This document shows, in pieces, positions 18,853 to 28,521 of a stretch of 64,000 bases of DNA (position 1 is the first letter of the stretch; each line of letters starts with the position of its first letter). Location of the stretch: assembly GCF_900099935.1 (NCBI RefSeq), contig NZ_FNEK01000001.1, forward strand, positions 124,001-188,000. Direction: 5' to 3'. Origin of the DNA: Aliiruegeria lutimaris. GTDB taxonomy: Bacteria > Pseudomonadota > Alphaproteobacteria > Rhodobacterales > Rhodobacteraceae. The notes beneath the pieces are model-generated. The model was not told the origin of the DNA. It ran no database searches and worked only from the letters and a program-made list of their open reading frames with translations. Both the position numbers and the translations under genes were made by a program.

Positions 18853-20148
18853 ATGGCTGAACAGAACGCCCCCCGCGACCTGCCGCAGCACCGCCGGAAC
18901 ATCCTCGACACACTTGAAATCGACACCCGCCTGCTTGGCATGATCGGGGCCTTTGTCGTCATTTGTATCGTTTTCGATGTCTGGACGGGCGGCCGGTTCC
19001 TGACCCCCCGCAACATCTTCAACCTGACCATTCAGACCGTCTCCGTCGCCATCATGGCAACCGGCATGGTCTTCGTCATCGTTACCCGCCATATCGACCT
19101 CAGCGTCGGCGCCCTGCTGGCCACCTGCTCGGCCTTCATGGGCATGACCATGACCAACTGGCTTCCGAACATGTTGGGCGTCGAGCTTGGTGCATCCATC
19201 ATCGCGCCGGTCGCGATCCTTGTCGGCGTGATCGTCGGAACCGCCATAGGCGCCTTCCACGGCTGGCTGATCGGTTATCTGACCATCCCGGCCTTCATCG
19301 TCACGCTGGGCGGGCTCTTCGTCTGGCGTAACGTCGCCTGGCACCTGTCCAGCGGCCAGACGCTCGGCCCCCTCGATCCCAACTTCCTGAAGCTCGGCGG
19401 GATCTCGGGCACGCTCGGCGCTTCGGCAAGCTGGATTCTCGGCATCCTCGCCACCGGCTTCGCGCTCTACATGCTCTGGAACGCGCGCCGCTCCAAGCTC
19501 GCCCATGGTTTCCCGATCAAGCCTGTCTGGGCCGAAATGACCATTGGCGGCATCGTCGCTGCCACCATTCTCGGCTTCGTCTGGATCCTCAACTCCTACG
19601 AGGTCCCGACCCGCAAGCTCGCTCGCGATTTTCGAGAAGCCGGCATGGAGATGCCGGAGGGCTATACCGAGGTTTACGGCGTCCCCTACTCGGTGCTGAT
19701 CCTGATCGTCGTGGCGCTCGTCATGACCATCATCGCCCAGCGGACCCGGCTCGGCCGTTATATTTTCGCTACTGGCGGCAACCCCGAAGCGGCACAGCTC
19801 TCGGGCATCGACACCAAGCTCCTCACGGTCAAGATCTTTGCCATCGTGGGCTTCCTCTGCGCCATCTCGGCGGTCGTCGCCTCCGCGCGCCTGACCTATC
19901 ACACCAATGATATCGGCACGCTGGACGAGCTTCGCGTCATCGCGGCGGCCGTCATCGGCGGCACGGCCCTCTCGGGCGGTTTCGGCACGATCTACGGCGC
20001 CATCCTCGGCGCGCTGATCATGCAGTCGCTGCAATCGGGCATGGCCATGGTTGGAGTCGAGGCGCCCTACCAGAACATCGTCGTCGGTGTCGTGCTGGTC
20101 TTCGCCGTCTATGTCGACATCCTCTATCGCAAGCGGACGGGAGATTGA
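18853..20148 (+). CDS. xylH: D-xylose ABC transporter permease
   Basis: A 431-residue inner-membrane permease with about ten hydrophobic segments. RHIDLSVGALLATCSAFMG, ATGGNPEAAQLSGIDTKLL and AAVIGGTALSGGFGTIYGAILGALIMQSL are characteristic of XylH. It is longer than RbsC-type permeases because of a central cytoplasmic insertion (about 215-285), as XylH has. GGAGAG lies upstream of the start. It is separated from xylF by a stable hairpin and followed three bases later by xylG. Confidence 0.93.
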   Translation: MAEQNAPRDLPQHRRNILDTLEIDTRLLGMIGAFVVICIVFDVWTGGRFLTPRNIFNLTIQTVSVAIMATGMVFVIVTRHIDLSVGALLATCSAFMGMTMTNWLPNMLGVELGASIIAPVAILVGVIVGTAIGAFHGWLIGYLTIPAFIVTLGGLFVWRNVAWHLSSGQTLGPLDPNFLKLGGISGTLGASASWILGILATGFALYMLWNARRSKLAHGFPIKPVWAEMTIGGIVAATILGFVWILNSYEVPTRKLARDFREAGMEMPEGYTEVYGVPYSVLILIVVALVMTIIAQRTRLGRYIFATGGNPEAAQLSGIDTKLLTVKIFAIVGFLCAISAVVASARLTYHTNDIGTLDELRVIAAAVIGGTALSGGFGTIYGAILGALIMQSLQSGMAMVGVEAPYQNIVVGVVLVFAVYVDILYRKRTGD

Positions 20149-20151
20149 CCC

Positions 20152-20925
20152 ATGCCACTTGATACCTCTGATCGCGGCACGCCCCTTCTGGAAATGCGCA
20201 ACATGCGCAAGTCCTTTGGCGGTATCCACGCCGTGGAAGACGTCTCCATAAATCTCTGGCCCGGCGAGGTCGTCGGCATTCTCGGCCACAACGGCGCCGG
20301 CAAGTCGGTGTTGATGAAGATGCTCTCGGGCGCCTATCCGCGCGATGCGGGCCAGATCCTCATCAACGGCCAGGAGGCGCATATCGAGAACCCGCGCGAT
20401 GCGCGCAAATACAATATCGAGACCATCTACCAGACGCTCGCGCTGGCCGACAATCTCGATGCCGCATCGAACCTGTTCCTCGGGCGCGAACTGGTCACGC
20501 CCCTTGGCCTCGTCAACGACGCCAAGATGGAAGCCGAGACGCGCAAGATCATGAACCGCCTCAACCCCAACTTCCAGCGTTTCCACACGCCGGTTTCGGG
20601 GCTCTCGGGCGGCCAGCGCCAGTCGGTGGCGATCTCCCGAGCGGTCTATTTCAACGCCAAGATCCTGATCATGGACGAGCCCACCGCGGCGCTCGGCGTG
20701 GAGGAAACGGCGATGGTGGCCCGCCTGATCGACGAGCTGAAGGCGCAAGGCCTCGGCATCCTGCTGATCGACCACGACATCCACCAGGTGAAGGCGCTCT
20801 GCGACCGGGCCTCGGTGATGAAGAACGGCAAACTCGTGGGCACCGTGCGCGTCAACGAGGTCACAGAGGACGACATCCTCGGCATGATCATTCTGGGCAA
20901 GAACCCGGAGACTGGAGTGGAATAA
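20152..20925 (+). CDS. xylG: Xylose ABC transporter ATPase, single domain
   Basis: A 257-residue ATPase with one nucleotide-binding domain. It has Walker A GHNGAGKS (45-52), signature [11 protein letters not shown] (151-161) and Walker [13 protein letters not shown] (171-182). The E. coli XylG carries two fused domains of about 510 residues; this one has only the N-terminal type and presumably works as a homodimer. The DNA shows no second half downstream, since xylB begins at the stop codon (TAATG overlap). This short form accompanies XylF/XylH in many alphaproteobacteria. Confidence 0.9.
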   Translation: MPLDTSDRGTPLLEMRNMRKSFGGIHAVEDVSINLWPGEVVGILGHNGAGKSVLMKMLSGAYPRDAGQILINGQEAHIENPRDARKYNIETIYQTLALADNLDAASNLFLGRELVTPLGLVNDAKMEAETRKIMNRLNPNFQRFHTPVSGLSGGQRQSVAISRAVYFNAKILIMDEPTAALGVEETAMVARLIDELKAQGLGILLIDHDIHQVKALCDRASVMKNGKLVGTVRVNEVTEDDILGMIILGKNPETGVE

Positions 20926-22364
20926 TGTATATCGGTCTGGATCTGGGGACCTCCGGTCTCAAGGCGCTCCTGATCGACGAAGACCAGAAGGTCGTCGCCG
21001 AAGCCGCCGCACCGCTGACGGTCTCGCGACCGGCGGCGGGGTGGTCGGAGCAATCGCCAGCGGATTGGCTGGCGGCCGCTTCGGCGGCCATGGACGGGCT
21101 GGCCGCCGCGGCCTCTCTTGGCCAGGTCAAGGGGATAGGACTGTCGGGCCAGATGCACGGGGCAACCCTGCTCGATGCCTCGGGGGACGTGCTGCGCCCC
21201 TGCATGCTCTGGAACGACACCCGCTCCTACAAGCAGGCCGCGGCGCTCGACGCGGCCCCGCTCTGGCGCGAGGTCTCCGGTAATATCGTGTTCCCCGGCT
21301 TCACCGCGCCAAAGGTGATGTGGGTGCAACAGAACGAGCCGGCGGTATTCGAGAAGATCGCCAAGGTACTGCTGCCCAAGGATTACCTGCGTCTCTGGCT
21401 CACCGGAGAGGCGGTTTCCGAGATGTCGGACGCCGCCGGCACCTCCTGGCTGGACACGGGCAAGCGGGACTGGTCGGACGCGCTCCTGGCGAGCTCCGAT
21501 CTCTCGCGCGACCACATGCCGAGCCTTGTCGAGGGCTCCGAAATCTCCGGCAAGCTGCGCAAGGAGCTGGCTGATCGCTGGGGCCTGCCCGATGGCGTGG
21601 TCGTCGCCGGGGGCGGCGGGGATAATGCCGCCTCGGCCGTCGGCGTCGGCGTGGTCAATGCCGGCGAGGCCTTCATCTCGCTCGGCACCTCGGGCGTGCT
21701 CTTTGCCGCCTCCGATGCCTATCAGCCGGATCCGGAAACGGCCGTGCACACCTTCTGCCACGCCCTGCCCGACACATGGCACCAGATGGGCGTGATCCTT
21801 GCGGCAACAGATGCGCTCAACTGGTACGCGGGCCTTGTCGGCTCGGATGCCGCCTCGCTCACCGGCGAGTTGGGAGAGCTGCGGGCGCCGGGCCGGGCTA
21901 TGTTCCTGCCCTATCTGGGCGGCGAGCGGACCCCGCATAACGACGCGCAGATCCGCGGCTCCTTCACGGGGCTCGAACATGCCACCGACCGCACCGCCGG
22001 CGCTGTGGCCGTGCTCGAAGGCGTCACCCATGCAATCCGGGACAGCTATGACGCGCTCGCCTCCACGGGGACGAAGTTCGAACGTCTCATCGCCGTGGGC
22101 GGCGGCTCGCGCTCGGTCTACTGGCTGCAGGCCATCGCCACTTCGCTCGACATGCCGGTGCAGGTGCCGGTTGCGGGCGATTTCGGCGGCGCCTTCGGTG
22201 CAGCAAGGCTGGCATTGATGGCGGCGACGGGCGCGGGCGCCGAGGTCGCCTCGATCCCCGAGATATCCAAAGTGGTCGAGCCCGTGAAGGACCTGACCCA
22301 ATCCTTCGCCGATGCGCACGGGCGCTATCGCGAAACCTACCAAGCCCTCAGAGGTCTCTCATGA
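20925..22364 (+). CDS. xylB: Xylulokinase
   Basis: A 479-residue FGGY-family kinase, which phosphorylates D-xylulose to xylulose 5-phosphate with ATP in the cytoplasm. It has the N-terminal phosphate motif [31 protein letters not shown] with the substrate-site MHG, and the C-terminal [16 protein letters not shown] adenosine-site block. Its length matches E. coli XylB. The start overlaps the xylG stop by one base and the stop overlaps the xylA start as ATGA, so the three genes are translationally coupled. Confidence 0.94.
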   Translation: MYIGLDLGTSGLKALLIDEDQKVVAEAAAPLTVSRPAAGWSEQSPADWLAAASAAMDGLAAAASLGQVKGIGLSGQMHGATLLDASGDVLRPCMLWNDTRSYKQAAALDAAPLWREVSGNIVFPGFTAPKVMWVQQNEPAVFEKIAKVLLPKDYLRLWLTGEAVSEMSDAAGTSWLDTGKRDWSDALLASSDLSRDHMPSLVEGSEISGKLRKELADRWGLPDGVVVAGGGGDNAASAVGVGVVNAGEAFISLGTSGVLFAASDAYQPDPETAVHTFCHALPDTWHQMGVILAATDALNWYAGLVGSDAASLTGELGELRAPGRAMFLPYLGGERTPHNDAQIRGSFTGLEHATDRTAGAVAVLEGVTHAIRDSYDALASTGTKFERLIAVGGGSRSVYWLQAIATSLDMPVQVPVAGDFGGAFGAARLALMAATGAGAEVASIPEISKVVEPVKDLTQSFADAHGRYRETYQALRGLS

Positions 22365-23665
22365 CAAACTTCTTCGACGGGATCTCCCCCGTCAAATTCG
22401 ACCCCGCGAGCGACAGCGACCTCGCTTTCCGCCACTACAACCCCGACGAGATTGTCATGGGCAAGCGGATGGAAGACCAGCTGCGCTTTGCCGTCGCCTA
22501 TTGGCACAGCTTCGCCTGGGAAGGCGGCGACCCGTTCGGCGGGCGCACCTTCGACCGGCCTTGGTATCCGCAGGACAGCATGGCCATGGCCAAGGTCAAG
22601 GCCGACGCGGCCTTCGAGATGTTCGATATTCTTGGCCAGCCCTTCTTCTGCTTCCACGATGCCGATGTCTGCCCGGGCGGCGAGAGCTTTGCCGAGTACA
22701 AGCGCAATCTCGACGAGATCGTCGAGTATTTCGCCGGCAAGATGGAGAGCAGCAAGACGAAGCTCCTCTGGGGCACGGCCAACATGTTCACCCACCGCCG
22801 CTTCATGTCGGGTGCCGCGACCAACCCGGACCCGGATGTCTTCGCCTGGTGCGCGGCGACGGTAAAGGAATGCATGGACGCCACGATGAAGCTCGGCGGG
22901 CAGAACTACGTGCTCTGGGGCGGGCGTGAAGGCTACGAGACGCTGCTCAACACCGATCTCGTGAAGGAGCGCAACCAGGCCGGCCGCTTCCTGCAAATGG
23001 TCGTGGAATACAAGAAGAAGATCGGCTTCAAGGGCACGATCCTGATCGAGCCCAAGCCGCAGGAGCCCTCCAAGCACCAGTATGACTACGACGTCAACAC
23101 GGTCTATTCCTTCATCAAGGAATTCGACCTCGAAGGCGAAGTGGCGATGAATATCGAGCAGGGCCACGCGATCCTTGCCGGGCACAGCTTCGAGCATGAA
23201 CTGGCCATGGCCGCCGCTTTCGGCATCCTCGGCTCCATCGACATGAACAAGAACGACTACCAGTCCGGCTGGGACACCGACCAGTTCCCGACCAACGTGC
23301 CGGAAGTCGCGCTGGCCTATTACGAGATTCTCAAGATGGGCGGTTTCACCACTGGCGGCACCAATTTCGACGCCAAGCTGCGGCGCCAGTCGCTGGACGC
23401 CGAAGACTTGATCGCCGGCCATGTCGGCGCGATGGATGTCTGTGCACGCGGCCTCAAGGCGGCGGCGGCGATGCTGGAAGATGGCGGGCTGGAAGCCGCT
23501 CGCGACGCGCGTTACGCCGGCTGGGACAGCGCGGCGAACAAGGACATGCTGGCCAATGGCACGCTGGAGAGCATCTCCGCGCGGGTGATGGCCGAGAACA
23601 TCAACCCCGAGCCGCGCTCGGGGCGTCAGGAACGGCTGGAGAATTACGTCAACCGTTTCGTTTGA
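22361..23665 (+). CDS. xylA: Xylose isomerase
   Basis: A 434-residue metal-dependent isomerase converting D-xylose to D-xylulose. The catalytic histidine segment is [13 protein letters not shown], the metal ligands fall in [18 protein letters not shown] and [18 protein letters not shown], and [20 protein letters not shown] is the usual late metal block. Length fits the long class II form. It is the last gene of the xylose operon and is followed by a strong terminator. Confidence 0.95.
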   Translation: MTNFFDGISPVKFDPASDSDLAFRHYNPDEIVMGKRMEDQLRFAVAYWHSFAWEGGDPFGGRTFDRPWYPQDSMAMAKVKADAAFEMFDILGQPFFCFHDADVCPGGESFAEYKRNLDEIVEYFAGKMESSKTKLLWGTANMFTHRRFMSGAATNPDPDVFAWCAATVKECMDATMKLGGQNYVLWGGREGYETLLNTDLVKERNQAGRFLQMVVEYKKKIGFKGTILIEPKPQEPSKHQYDYDVNTVYSFIKEFDLEGEVAMNIEQGHAILAGHSFEHELAMAAAFGILGSIDMNKNDYQSGWDTDQFPTNVPEVALAYYEILKMGGFTTGGTNFDAKLRRQSLDAEDLIAGHVGAMDVCARGLKAAAAMLEDGGLEAARDARYAGWDSAANKDMLANGTLESISARVMAENINPEPRSGRQERLENYVNRFV

Positions 23666-23687
23666 TGGAAAGCCCGAACAAACGAGA

Positions 23688-23713
23688 ACGGGCGCCCTCC
23701 GGGCGCCCGTTTT
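23688..23713 (+). terminator. Rho-independent terminator of the xylose operon
   Basis: ACGGGCGCCC-TCC-GGGCGCCCGT is a perfect 10-bp stem followed by TTTT, 22 bases after the xylA stop. Confidence 0.9.
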
Positions 23714-23774
23714 CAGTTGGCGTCGGGCTATGACGGCACAAGGACGCAAGAACCTTCGCCGCCGAGATCACCCG

Positions 23775-25133
23775 TTATTCAAGAGTGTTCTTGTAAATCA
23801 CACCGTCTTTCATGATGACGTCGAAATTCCCGATGGGATCGCTGACGAGATCGAGATCCTCCAAGGGGTTGCCATCGACGAGGATCATGTCCGCATAGGC
23901 CCCCTCCTCGATCACTCCCAGCGGTCCGTGCGGATAAGGGGTCAGGGCACCTGAAAGCCCAAGCAACTCGGCATTGTCGCAGGTAGCCATCTTCAGGGCT
24001 TCATAGGGCGTGAACCAATTCTGCAATTTGGCAAGTTGCGCGCCCTGACGGCTGGCCAGATCGGCGCTGAACAGGGTGTCCGTGCCAAAAGCGATCTTGA
24101 CGCCAAGCTCCTTCGCCGTTCGGTACACGAAATCGGTGCCGTCGGTCACGAACTTGTATTTTGCTTTCTGGAATTCGTTCAGCGCCGGGGCGTCCTCGTC
24201 GTCAAGGAAGGGTTGCATGCTGAGCCACACGTCTTCTTCAACGAAGCGCTGAAGGGTCTCGCGTGTCGACATGTGGCCATGCTCGACGCTCTTCACCCCG
24301 GCATCGATGGAATGGTTCACCGCCTCGTCGTTGATGGCGTGGGTCAGAACGTATGTGCCCCAGTTCTCCGCCTGCTCAACCGCCGCTTCCAGTTCGGCCT
24401 TGGTGTATTGAATCGTGTGGATCGGGTCATAGCTTGACGTGACGCCGCCACCGGCCATCAGCTTGATCTGTGTCGCGCCCTGCATCAGGTTTTCGCGAAC
24501 ACGCTTGAGCACCTCGGGAATGCCATCCGCGATGTAGAACATATCGGAGGTCTCGAACGGGTTCAGCTTGTCCGGCGTGGCAGGCACGTCCTTCGTCGTG
24601 CGGAAATCCATATGGCCCGCTGTTTGCGAAATGGCGGGCCCCGAGGGAAAGACCCTTGGCCCTTCAATCAGGCCCTCATCGGTGGCGCGGGCGATGTCGA
24701 ACATCGGTCCCGCCGTATCGCGCACGGTCGTAAAACCGCGATAGAGCGTGTCGCGCTGCGCAGCGGCCGTCTGAAGATTCCAATAGCCTTCGTTGGTCGT
24801 CAGGAGCTTGGCAATCGTCGCTGTCGCGAAGACACCATGCCAGTGGGCGTCGATGAGTCCGGGCATAAGCACCCGTCCGTCGGCTTCAATGATTGTCGCG
24901 AATTCAGGCGGATCGAGATCCGGTCCGATTCGGGAAATCATGTTTCCCGCGATGAACACGTCCTGTCCCTCCAGCAAGTCCGGCGAACAGCCGGTAAATA
25001 CTTTTGCCCCCCGGATCAGAACGGCATTGGGCGTGCCATTTGTCCCCATGTCTTCCGACTGCGCCTGAGCGGAGCAAACGGACAGCGAGCACCCCAATAC
25101 GAGCCAAAGCCCGGATGCGAATTGTACTTTCAT
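23775..25133 (-). CDS. Exported amidohydrolase family protein
   Basis: A 452-residue metal-dependent hydrolase of the amidohydrolase superfamily (imidazolonepropionase/prolidase-like branch). An N-terminal export signal is seen: MKVQFASGLWLVLGC, with a possible lipobox at Cys15 or an AQA cleavage further on. The HxH metal motif is LIDAHWHG, and later ligands fit HAINDEAV, VEHGHMS and AFGTDTLF. The start at 25133 is chosen for its signal peptide and GAGGT upstream; 66 residues of longer frame run through the AraC gene. The substrate is unknown; an N-acyl amino acid, peptide or lactam is possible. Confidence 0.8.
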   Translation of the reverse strand: MKVQFASGLWLVLGCSLSVCSAQAQSEDMGTNGTPNAVLIRGAKVFTGCSPDLLEGQDVFIAGNMISRIGPDLDPPEFATIIEADGRVLMPGLIDAHWHGVFATATIAKLLTTNEGYWNLQTAAAQRDTLYRGFTTVRDTAGPMFDIARATDEGLIEGPRVFPSGPAISQTAGHMDFRTTKDVPATPDKLNPFETSDMFYIADGIPEVLKRVRENLMQGATQIKLMAGGGVTSSYDPIHTIQYTKAELEAAVEQAENWGTYVLTHAINDEAVNHSIDAGVKSVEHGHMSTRETLQRFVEEDVWLSMQPFLDDEDAPALNEFQKAKYKFVTDGTDFVYRTAKELGVKIAFGTDTLFSADLASRQGAQLAKLQNWFTPYEALKMATCDNAELLGLSGALTPYPHGPLGVIEEGAYADMILVDGNPLEDLDLVSDPIGNFDVIMKDGVIYKNTLE

Positions 25134-25227
25134 TATGATTACCTCGAAAAAACCATTCGGAACACGCTTCAACCGCAACCATCCGAACCGGAACCCGCCA
25201 GAACTAACACCCGGGTCCTTGCGTGTT

Positions 25228-26085
25228 TCACCCCTCCCCATCGCGGGAAGGCCGGCCGCGATAGGTCGATGGGCTTGCGCCGAGATAGCGTTTGAACATG
25301 CGGCTGAAGAAATAGGGATCCGCATAGCCAAGCTCCGCCGCGACCAGTTTGACCGAGAGCCCCTGCCCCAGGCGGTTTGCGGCGAATTCCATGCGCTTCA
25401 GCTCGCGGTATTTCTGAGGTGTCAGCCCGATCCGCTCCTTGAAGGCGCGTCGGAAGTAGTCTCCGTTATACGGCACCGCCGCGAGTGCCTCCTCGACGCC
25501 GGCACCCAACGGATCGGCGGAGAGCCGCGAGGCAACGAGCATGATCTGCATCGACAGGTGGTCCTTGCTCTCCGGAACGGACCGCTCCACCTGCCATTCC
25601 ACGAACGCCTCTTCGAGATAGGCCAGCAACAGCACCATGAACTGGTGGTGCTGGGCAAGCGTTGTCCGGTCCCTCGGTGCATTCTCCCTGAAATGCCGGA
25701 TCAGCGGCTCCAGCACCTCCCAGTCCGGCATCCGGACGACCGGTCGCAGGGCCATCTGCCGGATCAGGTCGCCCTGGCGGAAGAATTCCAGCGTGAAATG
25801 CTGCGCGATCCCGACGATGGGCCCGTCGCCCGCATTCACGCCGCGAAACCGCGTCAGCGCCGGGATAAGCATCCCGTCGCCGGGGGTGAGCAGCACCGGT
25901 TCGGCCGCATTGCCCACCTGGTAGCTGATCTGGCCGGACAGGCAGATGATCAGGTCATGCACCGGGTTGAGCTTGTCGATTTTCCAGCCCGCATCATGCT
26001 GCATCCGGATGGTGGAGCGCGCCAGGCGGAGCGACAGAGAGCCCACGGGGATATGGCTCAAAGGCGAATGTTCGATTTTATCCAT
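25228..26085 (-). CDS. AraC family regulator, probable activator of the pectin operon
   Basis: A 285-residue regulator with an N-terminal cupin-like sensor (about 40-110, including LTPGDGMLIPALTRFRGV). The C-terminal double helix-turn-helix lies at about 185-275; its second motif LSVKLVAAELGYADPYFFSRMFKRYLG is canonical. The AAAGG before this start is too close to the ATG, so a start at Met28 is possible. It is divergent from the galacturonidase gene across 152 bases that hold a nested palindrome, so it is the likely regulator of 26238-35869. Confidence 0.88.
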   Translation of the reverse strand: MDKIEHSPLSHIPVGSLSLRLARSTIRMQHDAGWKIDKLNPVHDLIICLSGQISYQVGNAAEPVLLTPGDGMLIPALTRFRGVNAGDGPIVGIAQHFTLEFFRQGDLIRQMALRPVVRMPDWEVLEPLIRHFRENAPRDRTTLAQHHQFMVLLLAYLEEAFVEWQVERSVPESKDHLSMQIMLVASRLSADPLGAGVEEALAAVPYNGDYFRRAFKERIGLTPQKYRELKRMEFAANRLGQGLSVKLVAAELGYADPYFFSRMFKRYLGASPSTYRGRPSRDGEG

Positions 26086-26100
26086 CCTTTTGTCAGATTA

Positions 26101-26149
26101 GCACCATTCCGAACTCAAAACTAGCATAGTAGTTTTCCAGGAACGGTGC
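26101..26149. promoter_or_regulatory. Nested inverted repeat in the pectin-operon control region
   Basis: Outer arms GCACCATTCC (26101-26110) and GGAACGGTGC (26140-26149) pair with one mismatch. They enclose inner arms AAAACTA (26117-26123) and TAGTTTT (26130-26136). It lies 16 bases from the AraC start and 89 bases before the GH4 start. It could be an operator for the AraC protein or another regulator, and it also overlaps any AraC-gene promoter. Confidence 0.55.
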
Positions 26150-26237
26150 GAAACGCCTTGAGGAAGGGGCATTCGCATGCAAACAGGAGGAGAGGACGGG
26201 GTTCTGGCCAAAGGTCGGAACGTCGGCCACCAGTTAA

Positions 26238-27632
26238 ATGGACGATTCCGATCAGAAAATTCCTGTAAGCATTGCCTTTGTCGGCGGTGGCTCGCTCAAC
26301 TGGGCGACAGGGCTCATGGCAGACCTCGCCCATGACAGGCAACTCGCCGCCGAGGTCCGGCTCTACGACATAGACCATGCGGCGGCCTGCCGGAACGCCG
26401 AGATAGGGTCGCGCCACGCGGCAGCCTCCCGTGGCCGCGCCGCGACCTACACCGCCTGCGAGAGCCTTGCCGAGGCTCTGGAGGGGGCCGATGTCGTCGT
26501 GATCTCGATCCTGCCCGGCAGTTTCGAGGACATGGCTCAGGACATCGCCATCCCCGCCGCTTTCGGCATCCCGCAGGCGGTGGGAGACACGGTCGGACCG
26601 GGCGGCTTCGTGCGCGCACTGCGCGCGATCCCGATGCTGGCCGAGATTGCCCGCGCCATCCGCGCGCATGCCCCGAACGCCTTCGTCTGCAACCTGACCA
26701 ACCCGATGAGCGTGCTGACCGGCACCCTGCACGCGGTCTTTCCGGATATCCGGGCCTGGGGCGAATGCCACGAGGTCACCAAGATCCGCCGGCAGGTCGC
26801 CCATATCGCCAACACGCAAGCGGGCGCGGAGCGCTACGGCCACCGCGATGTCGAAGTGAACGTGCTCGGGATAAACCATTTCACCTTCGTGAACCGGATC
26901 TTGCTGGATGGCCGGGACATGATGCCGACCTACGAGGAGTTCGTCCGGGCGCATATGCAAAGCGGCTGGGCGCAGACCGAACCCGGCAAGGACGCCGATT
27001 ACGCGACCTATTTCGGCACCCGCAACCTCGTCGCCTTCGACCTCTTCCGCCGCTTCGGCATTCCCGCCGCCGCCGGCGACCGGCATCTGGCCGAGTTCCT
27101 GCCAGTGGCCGAATACCTGCACGATCCGGAACAATGGGGTTTCACCCTGACGCCGGTCGATTACCGTGTCCGGGACCGGGCGCAGAAACAGCAACGGGCC
27201 GAGGCACTGCGTGCAGGCGACATCGCTCCCGAGGCCGTCCGTTCCGACGAGGCGCTGATCGAGCAGATCGTGGCCCTGCTGGGGGGCGAGATGCATATCG
27301 GCAACGTGAACCTGCCCAATCGCGGCCAGATGACCGACCTGCCAGAAGGCACGATCGTGGAGACCAACGCGGTCTTCTCCCGCCGCGGAGTGGAACCGAT
27401 CTGCGCCGGACGGCTGTCGCAAGCGCTCGCCGCGCGGGTGCGCGACCACGCGGCCCGGCAGGATGCGCTGCTGCGGGCCGTGCTGGAATGCGATCACGCG
27501 GCGCTCTTTCCGCTGTTCCGCGAAGATCCGCTGGTTGCGCCTTTGCCTGACAGCGCGGCACGGGAGATGTTCGCACAGATGCTGGCAGCAACGGCACATG
27601 TGCTGCCGGACGAACTGAAAGGAGCGGCCTGA
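26238..27632 (+). CDS. GH4 alpha-galacturonidase (CHEV-motif clade)
   Basis: A 464-residue NAD+- and Mn2+-dependent family 4 glycoside hydrolase. The NAD fold begins SIAFVGGGSLNW. The family block CNLTNPM starts at Cys151, and GINHF places a metal-binding histidine at 214. The decisive feature is Cys177-His-Glu-Val180 (WGECHEVTK): CHEV is the published signature of alpha-galacturonidases, distinct from CHSV galactosidases. An in-frame TAA directly precedes the ATG, fixing the 5' limit. It would release galacturonate from oligogalacturonides in the cytoplasm, which agrees with the pectin genes downstream. Confidence 0.87.
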   Translation: MDDSDQKIPVSIAFVGGGSLNWATGLMADLAHDRQLAAEVRLYDIDHAAACRNAEIGSRHAAASRGRAATYTACESLAEALEGADVVVISILPGSFEDMAQDIAIPAAFGIPQAVGDTVGPGGFVRALRAIPMLAEIARAIRAHAPNAFVCNLTNPMSVLTGTLHAVFPDIRAWGECHEVTKIRRQVAHIANTQAGAERYGHRDVEVNVLGINHFTFVNRILLDGRDMMPTYEEFVRAHMQSGWAQTEPGKDADYATYFGTRNLVAFDLFRRFGIPAAAGDRHLAEFLPVAEYLHDPEQWGFTLTPVDYRVRDRAQKQQRAEALRAGDIAPEAVRSDEALIEQIVALLGGEMHIGNVNLPNRGQMTDLPEGTIVETNAVFSRRGVEPICAGRLSQALAARVRDHAARQDALLRAVLECDHAALFPLFREDPLVAPLPDSAAREMFAQMLAATAHVLPDELKGAA

Positions 27633-28516
27633 TGGGTGGTGACAGCAAGTTTCTGGGGCTGTGGTACGTGGCGCCCTACGTGATCGGGCTGCTGCTCTTT
27701 ACCGCCTTCCCCTTCGTGGCCTCGTTCTTTCTGAGCTTCACCGATTACGACCTGCTCTCACGCCCCGAATGGGTCGGCACGAAGAATTACGAGAAGCTCT
27801 TCACCCGCGACCGCACCTTCGACAAGTCGCTGAAGGTGACGCTGATCTATGTCTTCACCACCGTACCGCTGAAACTCACCTTCGCGCTCTTCATTGCGGT
27901 GGTGCTGAATTACCGGCTGAAGGCGATCAACCTGTTCCGCACCGCCTATTACGTGCCCTCGATCCTCGGCGGATCGATCGCCATCGCCGTGCTGTGGCGC
28001 TACATCTTCGCCGATACCGGCCTTGTGAACATGATGATCGAGGGCTTTGGCGGCGATCCGATCAACTGGTTCGGCGAACCCGCGAACGCGCTTTTCACCA
28101 TCACGCTGCTGCGCTGCTGGCAGTTCGGCTCGGCGATGGTGATCTTCCTCGCCGCGCTGCAATCGGTCGACAAGTCCCTCTACGAGGCCGCGGCCATCGA
28201 CGGCGCCGGCCCCTGGAGCATCTTCCGCCACGTGACGCTGCCGCTGATCACGCCGGTGATCTTCTTCAACCTGATCATGCAGACCGTGCAGGCCTTCCAG
28301 GAGTTCAACGGACCCTACATCATCACCCAGGGCGGGCCGCTGAAATCGACCTACCTGCTGCCGCTCTACATCTATGACGAGGCCTTCAAGAGCTTCGACA
28401 TGGGCTACGCGTCGGCCATCGCCTGGGTGCTCTTCTCCATCATCATGGTGCTGACCCTGATCGCCTTCTGGTCGTCGAAGAAATGGGTCTACTACGCCGG
28501 CGACAAGCGGAGCTGA
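27632..28516 (+). CDS. ABC transporter permease (CUT1, MalF type) for oligogalacturonides
   Basis: A 294-residue inner-membrane permease with about six helices. The EAA loop YEAAAIDGAGPWSIFRHVTLPLITPVIFFN is canonical for CUT1 importers. Its start overlaps the GH4 stop by one base (TGATG). With the next permease it forms the channel of an importer whose neighbours point to pectin-derived oligosaccharides; the substrate is inferred from context. Confidence 0.9.
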   Translation: MGGDSKFLGLWYVAPYVIGLLLFTAFPFVASFFLSFTDYDLLSRPEWVGTKNYEKLFTRDRTFDKSLKVTLIYVFTTVPLKLTFALFIAVVLNYRLKAINLFRTAYYVPSILGGSIAIAVLWRYIFADTGLVNMMIEGFGGDPINWFGEPANALFTITLLRCWQFGSAMVIFLAALQSVDKSLYEAAAIDGAGPWSIFRHVTLPLITPVIFFNLIMQTVQAFQEFNGPYIITQGGPLKSTYLLPLYIYDEAFKSFDMGYASAIAWVLFSIIMVLTLIAFWSSKKWVYYAGDKRS

Positions 28517-28521
28517 TCGAC

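Noticed and set aside
18778-20784. 668-codon minus-strand frame opposite xylH and xylG
   Set aside because: It is antisense to recognisable permease and ATPase genes, and its sequence is Asp/His/Arg-rich without domains.
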